From CAZAMB01 sp964486335 (GTDB taxonomy: Bacteria; Planctomycetota; Phycisphaerae; UBA1845), in contig CAZAMB010000005.1 in assembly GCA_964486335.1 (NCBI GenBank), positions 1 to 64,000 of the forward strand: a stretch of DNA of 64,000 bases, read 5' to 3'. The notes under the pieces were generated by a model, which was not told the DNA's origin, searched no databases, and worked only from the letters and a program-made list of their open reading frames with translations. A program made the position numbers and the translations under genes. Positions within the stretch are counted from its first letter, which is position 1. Each line of letters begins with the position of its first letter. Below are positions 7,334 to 15,591 of this stretch, in pieces.

Positions 7334-7909
7334 ATGATCTCAAGCAGCGCAATCCAGCCGCGATCTAGTTTCGGAACGTTTGGGCACACACGCACACGCA
7401 CGGCAGTCCGGCGACTCAGCAGCTCGCTGCGGCGGATTGTTGAGCAAGCTAGGCTGCTAGCCGACGTCGGCGCTATCCAAGGGAAATCGTGGTCTCTTGC
7501 CGAGGTCTGCGAACACCTGGCGTTGGCCTTCGAATCCACCGTTCGTGGCTCCGGGAATGAAGCGCCGCCGCAACGGTGGCGGGCGCTCACTCGCTTCGAG
7601 CGCACGAAGCGGTGGTATATCAAGCGTTTCATGTTGACGACGGGATGGTTCCCGAGCGGAGTCTCGGCCCCAGAATCAGTGGCGCCTTCAGGGTCGCTCT
7701 CCCTTCCAGAGGCACTCGATCGCCTTCAGAACGCAGCCGAAGAATTCGAACGAAAATGTTCGTCGCCCGGCGCCACCTGGGGCTACCACAGCCTGCTGGG
7801 CAAGATGAACGGTCGCACATGGCGTCGATTTCATACGATTCACGCTGTCCATCATTTTTCCTTTTTCGCCCCAGGTCGTGGCCACTGGATCGCCATCAAG
7901 GGAGGCTAA
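7334..7909 (+). CDS. DUF1569 (DinB-superfamily) protein
   Basis: 191 residues from ATG at 7334; a TTG at 7307 would add nine residues. The DUF1569 pattern is visible: a first helix with WSLAEVCEHLALAFE, a central region with long helices, and the C-terminal FHTIHAVHHFSFF, where the spaced histidines would form the DinB-type metal site. DinB-like four-helix proteins include thiol-dependent metalloenzymes, but DUF1569 members have no assigned reaction. It is the first plus-strand gene, divergent from the sigma operon, and carries its own copy of the shared promoter element, so it is likely part of the same regulon. Confidence 0.82.
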   Translation: MISSSAIQPRSSFGTFGHTRTRTAVRRLSSSLRRIVEQARLLADVGAIQGKSWSLAEVCEHLALAFESTVRGSGNEAPPQRWRALTRFERTKRWYIKRFMLTTGWFPSGVSAPESVAPSGSLSLPEALDRLQNAAEEFERKCSSPGATWGYHSLLGKMNGRTWRRFHTIHAVHHFSFFAPGRGHWIAIKGG

Positions 7910-7992
7910 CACAGGTTTTCACACCCTCTCAGCCAGAAAATCTGCTTCCGACCGCAAGGAACACCAACACGAAAGAGTAAAATCATCTGGCG

Positions 7993-8021
7993 TTGAATCC
8001 GTTCACCCGCGGCCAGCGAAT
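7993..8021 (+). promoter_or_regulatory. Shared ECF-type promoter element ahead of the second fasciclin gene
   Basis: TTGAATCC at 7993-8000, 12 bases, CCAGCGAAT at 8013-8021; both boxes are identical to those ahead of folE. The fasciclin ATG follows 52 bases later. Confidence 0.75.
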
Positions 8022-8073
8022 AGATGGATGTAATCGGAAGATTCAGAAACCAGAAACTCGAAAGGAAAGCAAG

Positions 8074-8520
8074 ATGACGACATCCACAACGACTAGCACA
8101 AAGACCGGGACAGCCGCAGCGAAGAACCTGGTCGAAACGGCTATGGGGGCAGGGAGCTTCAACACCTTGGTCACTGCGGTCAAGGCCGCCGGCCTTGTGG
8201 GAACGCTCACGTCGCCGGGTCCCTACACGGTTTTTGCTCCAACCGATGAAGCCTTCGGGAAGCTGCCCAAGGGAACTGTCGAAGCGTTGCTGAAAGACAT
8301 CCCCAAGCTCAAATCCATCCTCACCTACCACGTGGTCGCCGGAAAGGTCATGGCTGCTGACCTGGTCAAGCTCCGCTCCGCCAAGACGGTGCAAGGTACG
8401 GCTCTTTCCGTCGACACTTCGAAGGGAGTCAAGATCGGCGAAGCCAACGTTCTCACGACGGACATCAAGACGTCAAACGGGGTGATTCACGTGATTGATA
8501 CAGTATTGATCCCCGCGTAA
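8074..8520 (+). CDS. Cytoplasmic fasciclin (FAS1) domain protein
   Basis: 148 residues. ATG at 8074 has AAAGGAAAG upstream; the longer frame from 7993 begins inside the promoter element and is rejected. There is no signal peptide: the N-terminus is a Thr/Ser-rich stretch (MTTSTTTSTKTGTAAAKN). One FAS1 domain follows with PYTVFAPTDEAFGKLPKG, LTYHVVAGKVMAADL and SNGVIHVIDTVLIPA. It is clearly paralogous to the exported copy at 2757-3251, so the same regulon appears to make one exported and one internal form. The role of a cytosolic FAS1 protein is unknown. Confidence 0.9.
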   Translation: MTTSTTTSTKTGTAAAKNLVETAMGAGSFNTLVTAVKAAGLVGTLTSPGPYTVFAPTDEAFGKLPKGTVEALLKDIPKLKSILTYHVVAGKVMAADLVKLRSAKTVQGTALSVDTSKGVKIGEANVLTTDIKTSNGVIHVIDTVLIPA

Positions 8521-8564
8521 TTACAAAGAAGAAAAACCAAACTTTCATAGGAAAGGACAGGACA

Positions 8565-8792
8565 ATGAAAACGATGGATGTGATCGCGGCCGTGTTGGTG
8601 GTGGTTGGAGCCCTGAACTGGGGACTGGTTGGAATGTTCCAGTTTGATCTGGTGGCCACTCTGTTCGGCAATGCCTCGGGGATGAGCAGGCTGGTCTATT
8701 CTCTGGTGGGTCTTGCCGGCGCCTTCCAGGCCATGCAGTGGAAAGGTATCCAGCGCCGCTGGTCCATGACCCCGGCGATGATGCGAGCGTAA
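8565..8792 (+). CDS. DUF378 small membrane protein
   Basis: 75 residues with a DUF378 pattern: MKTMDVIAAVLVVVGALNWG followed by LVGMFQFDLVATLFG and a second hydrophobic helix (LVYSLVGLAGAFQA). Two membrane segments with the conserved ALNWGLVG turn. Function unknown. It follows the fasciclin gene by 44 bases with AAGGAC upstream of the ATG and ends before a hairpin at 8824-8854. Confidence 0.9.
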   Translation: MKTMDVIAAVLVVVGALNWGLVGMFQFDLVATLFGNASGMSRLVYSLVGLAGAFQAMQWKGIQRRWSMTPAMMRA

Positions 8793-8823
8793 GGGGGACG
8801 GCGAGGGGGATCGCCACCCGAAT

Positions 8824-8857
8824 GGGTCCCGTCGGCTTCTTGCTGGCGGGACCCTTC
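8824..8857 (+). terminator. Hairpin after DUF378, probable terminator
   Basis: GGGTCCCG (8824-8831) pairs perfectly with CGGGACCC (8847-8854); the tail is weak (TTC). It probably separates the fasciclin-DUF378 message from the SOUL gene, perhaps incompletely. Confidence 0.55.
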
Positions 8858-8971
8858 TCACACGACCGCAATGACGTTGGCGCCGGCAATGTGCGGATGA
8901 ACGCGAGGCGCTACCTACTTCAAGTTGGGTACGCCTCTAGGGTGACTCGCTGAAAAGGTTTTGGAAAAATC

Positions 8972-9769
8972 ATGAAGCTAGCTGTTATATCGGGAGGAGT
9001 GCTGTTGGCCGTCGTCACACTTGGGACTATCGGGTTCTTCGTGGCGGGTTGTAGTTTGCATCGACCTGCGCCACAGGCGGGGACGACCGCCGCCGGGCAA
9101 CATGCTGCGGCTGTGGTTTCATCGGATCGTCCGTCGGCACCGAAGCCAGACGATCCAGCGGACACGCGCGTGGGTGGAGATGCCGAGGTGATCACCGAGT
9201 TCGTGGATGGCGAATTTCGCAGCGGTGGTTGCCGAATTCCAACGCCATTGCCAGATGGATACCCGGTTCCGACACCCCCCGGGGCGATTGAGCTGAAGCG
9301 ATATCCACTTGTCCGTCGCGCGGAGATTGGCGGAACGATGACGCCCGACTGGGGAATGAACTTCGCGTTCTTCCCGTTGTTCAACCATATCAAGCGACGG
9401 GACATTGCCATGACCTCTCCCGTGGAACTCAACTATGCAGGGCTTGAGCCCTCGACGAGTAAGGGTCCCGAATCATGGACTATGTCGTTCCTGTATCGCA
9501 GTGTGGACCTTGCCCCTGCGGGCATCGATCCGAAAGACGCGCGTGTTCTCATCGAAGACATCCCGCCGGTGGTTGTCGTGGCCATGGGAATGCGAGGAGA
9601 CTATAAGCTAAATCGCGTGAAGAAAGGCGTTTCCAAGTTACGCGGCTGGCTGTCGCAACAGTCGGAATGGGAGGAGGCCGGCGAGCCCCGCGCCCTGTTC
9701 TACAACGGACCGGAGGTCCGTTCACGCGATAAGTGGTTGGAAGTGCAACTCCCGGTGCGCCGACGATAA
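8972..9769 (+). CDS. SOUL-family heme-binding lipoprotein
   Basis: 265 residues. The N-terminus has a hydrophobic stretch ending VAGC (lipobox near residue 27), then a Pro/Ala-rich linker. The SOUL domain occupies about residues 105-265 and shows IELKRYPLVRRAEIGG, FFPLFNHIKRRDIAMTSPVE (the conserved AMTxPVE) and FLYRSVDLAPAG. SOUL/HBP proteins bind heme or related tetrapyrroles. In this setting it could handle photosensitising tetrapyrroles at the cell envelope, but that is inference. No copy of the shared promoter element was found immediately upstream. Confidence 0.85.
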   Translation: MKLAVISGGVLLAVVTLGTIGFFVAGCSLHRPAPQAGTTAAGQHAAAVVSSDRPSAPKPDDPADTRVGGDAEVITEFVDGEFRSGGCRIPTPLPDGYPVPTPPGAIELKRYPLVRRAEIGGTMTPDWGMNFAFFPLFNHIKRRDIAMTSPVELNYAGLEPSTSKGPESWTMSFLYRSVDLAPAGIDPKDARVLIEDIPPVVVVAMGMRGDYKLNRVKKGVSKLRGWLSQQSEWEEAGEPRALFYNGPEVRSRDKWLEVQLPVRRR

Positions 9770-9897
9770 TAGGCCGAGCAGACGGTCAAACGGTGTGTCT
9801 CGTCCCTTGAGTGTACAACCGGCGAAAGCCAAGAAGGGAAGAGCTTTTTATGATAACTCGAGTCTGGAACATATTGGCGCGAGGCAGGAGATCTCGA

Positions 9898-10752
9898 ATG
9901 TTGACTTCAACCTCTCCCATCGTGACCCTCGCCGCTGTAGCCGCAAGTTGTCTACTACTCTGTGGTTGCTCGAGTCCGCAGCCCTGGCCGGAAAGCCCGC
10001 TGTATGAAACACCCACCAATGATCCGAACTGGGTCGAGCCCACCAACAAGGTAGAGGCCATGGCGGCGATGTCGGGACACTATGCCCACTACGACATCGT
10101 CGCCTACGAAGGCGAGACGGCCAATGGCCCCTTGTCCACGTTCATTGTCTCGTACGGCTACACGGACCTGGTCATCGAAGAGGGAGAGCTTGTCGCGTAC
10201 GACCGCTTCTGCCGTGCTGAGTATATCGCGAATCAGCCCTTCGACACGAACTTCTCGGATGCGGCCACACAGGCGATTCAGCCCCCTGGTGCAGTCGTCG
10301 ACGTGTACAAAGAGGATGGGGTCTGGAAGCTATGGCGTCCTGCGACCCCGACGCTGAACGGTATCGACGGCGACCCGAACGTGCCTCTTTCCATGGACCG
10401 CAACGATCCCTTGATCAGCGACGACGACAACGATGGAAAGCCCGGTGTGACTGTGGTTGTGGTACTGTTCGGCGTCATTCGTGGCGAAATCTACATTGCT
10501 CGGCGTGAGATATTCGCAAACGAAATGACGCTCTACTCCGATGGTAGTTTGCGGGGCAACGTCATCGACGACTCGGAGCAGCTCGTGATTGGGGCATCGC
10601 TCGCGATTCTGGACACGCCCAACAACCCGCCCCAGCGGCGAGATCCCGGCCTGAATCCGATTATCCTGATACCGGTCTCAGGTGACATCGACACCTGCGA
10701 AGAGCTCATGTCGATTCGAGATTCACTGTTTCCCCCCGAGCCTGAATTCTGA
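9898..10752 (+). CDS. Lipoprotein of unknown function
   Basis: 284 residues from ATG at 9898, chosen because AGGAG lies 8 bases upstream and a clean lipoprotein signal follows (MLTSTSPIVTLAAVAASC then LLLCGC). ATGs further upstream (9850) would push the signal peptide 16 residues in. The mature part has Pro/Asp-rich stretches (SDDDNDGKPG, a calcium-loop-like DxDxDG pattern) and beta-rich segments. I recognise no family. It follows the SOUL gene on the same strand. Confidence 0.7.
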   Translation: MLTSTSPIVTLAAVAASCLLLCGCSSPQPWPESPLYETPTNDPNWVEPTNKVEAMAAMSGHYAHYDIVAYEGETANGPLSTFIVSYGYTDLVIEEGELVAYDRFCRAEYIANQPFDTNFSDAATQAIQPPGAVVDVYKEDGVWKLWRPATPTLNGIDGDPNVPLSMDRNDPLISDDDNDGKPGVTVVVVLFGVIRGEIYIARREIFANEMTLYSDGSLRGNVIDDSEQLVIGASLAILDTPNNPPQRRDPGLNPIILIPVSGDIDTCEELMSIRDSLFPPEPEF

Positions 10753-10827
10753 GGCTGCATAAGTGACGGTATCGTATTCCTCTCCTGGAGTGTCCGCAGC
10801 GGGAAAGTTAGAAGGAGCAAATGAACC

Positions 10828-11475
10828 ATGCACCGCTCTCTCTTGATTGGAATTTTTTTGGTAGCCACCGGTTCGAGTTCAGCGGTTCTCGCACATCAGC
10901 CCATTATCAGCGACGGCACCGCGGTTACCGCGGAGGAGGCGATACTCCTGGACGACTTCCAGATTTCGAGAGTCGTCTATCACGAGGTGACCCAGGAGGC
11001 CCCGCATATCTGGCTGACGTTTGAGGTTGTAGAGCCGCAAGTGCTGGACCTTTCACTTGGGGTTCCGAAGGTCGATCGGCTCGAGGACTTCCGTCCTGCC
11101 TATGCGATTTTCGGGCCGGGGCTTCCCGCCTTCTCGGGACCGATTGACGCACCGCAGGGATTGGGCGGATTGTTCTTTTCCACCGACGAGGTGACGGAGC
11201 CCGAGGTGTTCGACGAACCGTTTTCATGCACTTCTTCCTGGCTTCTTGACGAGCGACAGGTCGACCTGCCCGCCGCGGGGCGTTATTACATCGTTGCATT
11301 TGCACCGCAGGGGGATCTCGGGAAGCTTTGGATCGCAACTGGAATCGAAGAGGTTTTTCCCCTCACGGAGATCTCCGCGTTGATGCGAACGACCCGCGAG
11401 GTGCGCGCCTTTCATGAAGTGCCTCGATGCCGGTTCCTTGCCTGTATGCTGCAGCGAAGGGATCGTCGTGACTAA
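10828..11475 (+). CDS. Exported protein of unknown function
   Basis: 215 residues with signal peptide MHRSLLIGIFLVATGSSSAV ending at LAHQ. AAGGAG lies 11 bases before the ATG at 10828; a frame at 10821 lacks a signal peptide and is shorter. The body is beta-rich (ISRVVYHEVTQEAPHIWLTF, then repeated acidic and Pro turns, YYIVAFAPQGDLGKLWIATG), which suggests an extracellular sandwich fold. The last 30 residues are Arg/Cys-rich and may be a degraded tail. No family is recognised. Confidence 0.65.
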   Translation: MHRSLLIGIFLVATGSSSAVLAHQPIISDGTAVTAEEAILLDDFQISRVVYHEVTQEAPHIWLTFEVVEPQVLDLSLGVPKVDRLEDFRPAYAIFGPGLPAFSGPIDAPQGLGGLFFSTDEVTEPEVFDEPFSCTSSWLLDERQVDLPAAGRYYIVAFAPQGDLGKLWIATGIEEVFPLTEISALMRTTREVRAFHEVPRCRFLACMLQRRDRRD

Positions 11476-11511
11476 CCCCACTGAAAACCCTTTGAAGCAA
11501 CGGAGTGATCG

Positions 11512-12606
11512 ATGTTCTGGATGTATGTCGGCTTCGTGGCCCTGGTTCTGGTGCTCCTTGCTCTCGACCTTGGCGTGTTCCATCGCAAGGCTCACGTCGT
11601 CACGATGAAGGAAGCGCTGGGTTGGTCCGCGTTCTGGATCGTCCTGGGTCTGGCGTTCGCGGTGTTCATCTACTTCGGCTACGAGAACCATTGGCTCGGC
11701 CTTGGACTTACGCGAGACATGATGTCGGCCCCGCGGGACGTCGCCGGCGTGGGCACCGTCTACAACGACGGCGGTTCGGCCGTGGTGAAGTACATCACCG
11801 GCTATCTCGTCGAGAAGTCCCTGGCGGTGGACAACATCTTCGTCATTGCTATGATCTTCGCCTTCTTCGCGGTGCCCGCGATGTACCAGCACCGTGTTCT
11901 GTTCTGGGGCATCGTCGGCGCTCTGCTGATGCGCGGGGCCATGATTGCGGTCGGCGCTCAGTTGATTCAGCGATTCACCTGGATCATCTACCTGTTTGGC
12001 GCATTCCTGATCCTCACCGGCGTCAAGATGCTCGCCTTCAAGGCCGGCAACACCGACCCGAACAAGAACGTAGTCGTCCGGCTGACCCGGCGGCTGATCC
12101 CGATTTCGGAGCGCTTCCACGGCCAGCACTTCTTCGTTCGGGCCGGGTCGGCCGCGGGCCGCGAGCCAGCTTTGCCAGGAGGCGCGCTGGAAGCCGATCT
12201 CGTGGTTGAGGCCGCGCGACCCGGAGCGCTGCTGGCCACGCCGCTTCTCCTGGCTTTGGTCATGGTGGAGTTCACGGACTTGATCTTCGCCGTCGACTCC
12301 ATTCCGGCGATATTTGCTATCACCGCCGACCCATTCTTGGTGTTCACCAGCAACGTGTTTGCCATCCTGGGCCTGCGGAGCCTGTACTTCGCGCTGGCGG
12401 GGATGATAGACAAGTTCCAGTACTTGAAGGTTTCTCTCGCGTTGGTGCTGATGATTGTGGGTGTAAAAATGATGACGCACGGTTGGCTGAAGGAGATGCT
12501 GGGGCCGCACTTCAACTTCTATCTCTTGGCCGTGGTTCTTGGTGTTCTGCTGATGGGCGTCCTAGCCTCGCTTTTCAATCGCACTCGATCTCAGCCCTCG
12601 GGTTGA
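11512..12606 (+). CDS. TerC/Alx family integral membrane protein
   Basis: 364 residues with eight or nine hydrophobic segments. TerC features: LDLGVFHRKAH near the N-terminus, SLAVDNIFVIAMIFAFF, and the second conserved acidic helix EFTDLIFAVDSIPAIFAIT, followed by FAILGLRSLYFAL. The paired acidic motifs (AVDN and AVDS) are thought to form the ion path; family members are linked to manganese export and to loading Mn onto exoenzymes. Manganese control fits an oxidative-stress island. A linker of about 35 residues rich in Ala/Gly/Glu between the halves is longer than usual. Confidence 0.93.
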   Translation: MFWMYVGFVALVLVLLALDLGVFHRKAHVVTMKEALGWSAFWIVLGLAFAVFIYFGYENHWLGLGLTRDMMSAPRDVAGVGTVYNDGGSAVVKYITGYLVEKSLAVDNIFVIAMIFAFFAVPAMYQHRVLFWGIVGALLMRGAMIAVGAQLIQRFTWIIYLFGAFLILTGVKMLAFKAGNTDPNKNVVVRLTRRLIPISERFHGQHFFVRAGSAAGREPALPGGALEADLVVEAARPGALLATPLLLALVMVEFTDLIFAVDSIPAIFAITADPFLVFTSNVFAILGLRSLYFALAGMIDKFQYLKVSLALVLMIVGVKMMTHGWLKEMLGPHFNFYLLAVVLGVLLMGVLASLFNRTRSQPSG

Positions 12607-12689
12607 GGGCAATGAAGCGCTAACCGGATGCGGGCATCGTGACCACGCCGAGTCGGTTTCGAGTGTTTGGAGCGGTTTCGGATCCGCCA

Positions 12690-14264
12690 ATGACGGAATC
12701 AGAGACAAAGCAAACGATACAAGTCAACCCGGCCGAAGGCGGCTCGAAACCCCTGGTCCTGCTAACCGGCGCAACCGGCTACATCGGCGGTCGGCTGGTT
12801 CCGCACCTGCTCGAAGCCGGTTACCCAGTGCGTTGCCTGGTTCGCTCGCCGCGTAAACTGAGCAGTCGACCTTGGGCGAATCACGCCGCATTGCAGATTG
12901 TGGACGGGTCTGCGGAGAACGAAGACGAACTCGTTCAAGCGATGCGAGGATGCGCCGCCGCCTATTACCTCATTCACTCGATGATGGCCGTGGGCCCAGC
13001 ATACCGCGCCCACGACCGCAGCCTCGCGGAAATCTTCGCGCGAGCCGCCGAGCATGCGGGTGTGAAACGCATCATCTACCTCGGGGGTTTGGGAGAGGCC
13101 GGGGCGGGACTGAGCGAGCATCTGACCTCGCGGCGCGAGGTGGAGGCCGCTCTGGCTTCGACGTCCGTCCCGGTCACCGTACTGCGCGCGGCGATGATCA
13201 TCGGCTCAGGCTCATCGTCGTTCGAGATTCTCCGATATCTCGTGGAACGCCTTCCGATCATGGTCACGCCGCGCTGGGTCAAGACTCAGTCCCAGCCGAT
13301 CGCCATCCGCAACGCGTTGCATTACCTCGTCGCCTGCCTGGAAACCCGGGAAACCACCGGAAGGACGCTGGATATTGGCGGCGCGGATATTCTGACCTAC
13401 CGCGAGATCATGCAAGTCATGGCAGAGGCGCTGGGGCTGCGCCGGCGGATCATCATTCCGGTGCCCGTTTTGACGCCGCGTCTGAGCTCACTGTGGATTC
13501 ATCTGGTGACTCCAATCAGCCATCGCATCGCCCGCCCCTTGACAGAAGGACTGCGCAACCGTGTTGTGTGCCGCGATAACGAAGCCTCGCGGTTGATACC
13601 GCAGCATCTGCTCACCGTGCGCGAGTCGATTGACGCAGCACTGGGCAAGTTTACGGCTGCCCAGGTTGAAACGACATGGGCCGATGCCGGATCGGTTCCC
13701 GGCGATCCGGATTGGGCGGGCGGAAAACTGTTCGTGGATTGCCGTTCGGTCGAAGTTGCGGCGCGCGTGGAGCAAGTCTTTAGCACGATCTGGCGCATCG
13801 GCGGAAACAACGGGTATTACGGGGCGGATTGGCTGTGGCGTTTGCGCGGCATGCTCGATCGGCTCGTCGGCGGGCCGGGGCTGCGCCGCGGCCGGCGCGA
13901 TCCCGAGAAGCTCGCGTACGGCGAGACGCTTGATTTCTGGCGCGTCACAGCGGTCGAGGAAAACCGCCGACTTGAGCTGCGGGCGGAGATGTGGTTACCC
14001 GGCGTCGCCACCCTGACCTTTGAAACGCAGTCCGGATCGGGCGATCCCCAACAGTCAATTCTCGTACAGACAGCGAGATTCAAGCCTCGCGGCCTGCTCG
14101 GCCTTCTTTACTGGTTCGCGGTCGCACCGCTGCACGGGATCGTCTTTTCGGGGATGATTCGGGGAATTCAGCGTGCCGCTGAATCAGGTAACATTGCGTC
14201 GCGTGCGAATGCTCCGAGTAAGGCAGCGGTCGATCACGGTGAGCCCCCCTCGCACGATTCATAA
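12690..14264 (+). CDS. SDR-type NAD(P)-binding protein with C-terminal DUF2867
   Basis: 524 residues from the ATG at 12690; a GTG at 12639 would add 17 residues and neither has a strong ribosome site. The extended/atypical SDR Rossmann part starts with VLLTGATGYIGGRLVPHLL, has YYLIHSMM and RIIYLGGLGE in the usual places, and ends near residue 320. Residues about 350-500 match DUF2867 (SRPBCC-like), with FSTIWRIGGNNGYYGADWLW and a closing amphipathic helix. This fusion is common next to photolyase genes in light-induced clusters; the substrate is unknown. It overlaps nothing and precedes uvsE by 22 bases. Confidence 0.9.
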   Translation: MTESETKQTIQVNPAEGGSKPLVLLTGATGYIGGRLVPHLLEAGYPVRCLVRSPRKLSSRPWANHAALQIVDGSAENEDELVQAMRGCAAAYYLIHSMMAVGPAYRAHDRSLAEIFARAAEHAGVKRIIYLGGLGEAGAGLSEHLTSRREVEAALASTSVPVTVLRAAMIIGSGSSSFEILRYLVERLPIMVTPRWVKTQSQPIAIRNALHYLVACLETRETTGRTLDIGGADILTYREIMQVMAEALGLRRRIIIPVPVLTPRLSSLWIHLVTPISHRIARPLTEGLRNRVVCRDNEASRLIPQHLLTVRESIDAALGKFTAAQVETTWADAGSVPGDPDWAGGKLFVDCRSVEVAARVEQVFSTIWRIGGNNGYYGADWLWRLRGMLDRLVGGPGLRRGRRDPEKLAYGETLDFWRVTAVEENRRLELRAEMWLPGVATLTFETQSGSGDPQQSILVQTARFKPRGLLGLLYWFAVAPLHGIVFSGMIRGIQRAAESGNIASRANAPSKAAVDHGEPPSHDS

Positions 14265-14286
14265 GGTCATGGGAGGAACAAAGCCG

Positions 14287-15273
14287 ATGCTTCGACTGGG
14301 CCTGTGCTGCGTTTTCAAGGAGGAGCCGATCCGGTTTCGGACCGCTACAGCGATTTCGATATCGAAACTCTGCCGTCAGGAGCAGCTAGCGAAACTCGAG
14401 GCGATTGCGCTGGCGAACGCCGAATCGCTCCTTCAATCTCTTCGCTATTGCCACGCCCATGCCATTGGCTGTTTCCGTTTGAACAGCCAGATCCTACCGT
14501 TACGGACCCATCCAGAAGTGGGCTGGGCGGTGAACGACCTGCCCAATTCGGGGGATGTCATGGCCGCGTTCTTGCGATGCGGCGCTTTCGCGCAACAGAA
14601 CGGGCTGCGTTTAACGTTCCACCCAGATCAGTTCGTGGTCCTCGGCTCACCGAATCGAAAGGTTGTCCTCAGTTCGATCGCAGAGTTGGAGTACCAGGCC
14701 GAGGTGGCGAGCTGGATCGGCGCTGATGTGATTACCATCCACGGTGGCGGTTCGTACGGCGACAAACCGGCCGCGCTGGACCGATGGCGGCAGAATTTTG
14801 CGCGATTGTCGAAAGCCGTTCGAACCCGGATTGCCTTGGAGAATGATGACCGCGTTTACACCCCCACGGATCTACTGCCCGTTTGCCAAGCGGCAAAGAT
14901 TCCCCTGGTCTATGACGTGCATCACCACCGCTGCAACCCCGACGACCTTCATGAAGAAGAAGCCACTCAACAGGCGAGAGCCACCTGGAACCGTGAACCC
15001 TTGTTCCATATATCGAGTCCGCTCGGGGGCTGGTCGGCCGCAAACGTGCGCAAGCATGACGACTTCATCGCATTGCGAGACTTCCCGCCTAATTGGAGCG
15101 CCTTAAACATCACCGTCGAAGTCGAAGCGAAGGCCAAGGAAGTCGCAATTGCCAAGCTCCGGCGCGCGCTTCAATCGCGAGCGGCCCGCCACAGCGGAGC
15201 CAAGTCACCTCAGAGGGCAACAGGCTCCGCGAATCGAATGGAATGTCTTGGAGCATGTTCGGCCGTGCCTTGA
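14287..15273 (+). CDS. uvsE: UV damage endonuclease UvsE/UvdE
   Basis: 328 residues from ATG at 14287, preceded by GGGAGGA; longer frames run back into the SDR gene and are rejected. The TIM-barrel metal-site motifs of UvdE are present: LTFHPDQFVVLGS, ITIHGGGSYGDK, IALENDDR and VYDVHHHRCNP. N-terminal LGLCCVF and the ILPLRTHP segment also fit. The enzyme nicks 5' to UV photoproducts using several divalent metals (often Mn), giving light-independent repair alongside the photolyase. The last 40 residues are not conserved. Confidence 0.95.
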   Translation: MLRLGLCCVFKEEPIRFRTATAISISKLCRQEQLAKLEAIALANAESLLQSLRYCHAHAIGCFRLNSQILPLRTHPEVGWAVNDLPNSGDVMAAFLRCGAFAQQNGLRLTFHPDQFVVLGSPNRKVVLSSIAELEYQAEVASWIGADVITIHGGGSYGDKPAALDRWRQNFARLSKAVRTRIALENDDRVYTPTDLLPVCQAAKIPLVYDVHHHRCNPDDLHEEEATQQARATWNREPLFHISSPLGGWSAANVRKHDDFIALRDFPPNWSALNITVEVEAKAKEVAIAKLRRALQSRAARHSGAKSPQRATGSANRMECLGACSAVP

Positions 15274-15339
15274 CTCGACTCTCAAAGAGCGCGACCGTCT
15301 GCGCTGAGTTTAATTTCCAGTCACCACGTCGCTACAACT

Positions 15340-15591
15340 ATGGATCGCGGTGATGAATCGGTAATGGACTTGATGATGATTTCGCTTGAACACATTCGAG
15401 AACAGTTCCCGTCCTTGCAGATATGCAGTGACGTCTTGCTCGATAACGCCGGCGGCTCACAGGTTCCACGGCTTGTCGCAGCTAAACTCCGCTCCGCCGT
15501 ACAAGACGCAAACCTGACCGCCCATGAGAAGCGCGCGGACACGATGTTTGCGGATCGAAGAAAGGATTCTGCGTATCGGGCTGCGGATTAA
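15340..15591 (+). pseudogene. Truncated class V aminotransferase / cysteine desulfurase-like gene
   Basis: The first about 45 residues match the start of cysteine desulfurase-like aminotransferases (HIREQFPSLQ then VLLDNAGGSQVPRLV, the conserved DNAGGSQVP). The family is about 400 residues long, yet the frame stops after 83 and no continuation is seen in any frame downstream. Similarity ends near 15480-15520, exactly where the small minus-strand gene at 15482-15712 begins. Interpreted as a 5' remnant left by an insertion or deletion. The lysine-binding core is missing, so it cannot be active. Confidence 0.7.

Noticed and set aside
11224..12510. Long minus-strand frame opposite terC
   Set aside because: Composition is His/Gln/Arg-rich and repetitive, as expected for the antisense of a membrane protein gene; no domain is recognisable, and TerC is certain on the other strand.
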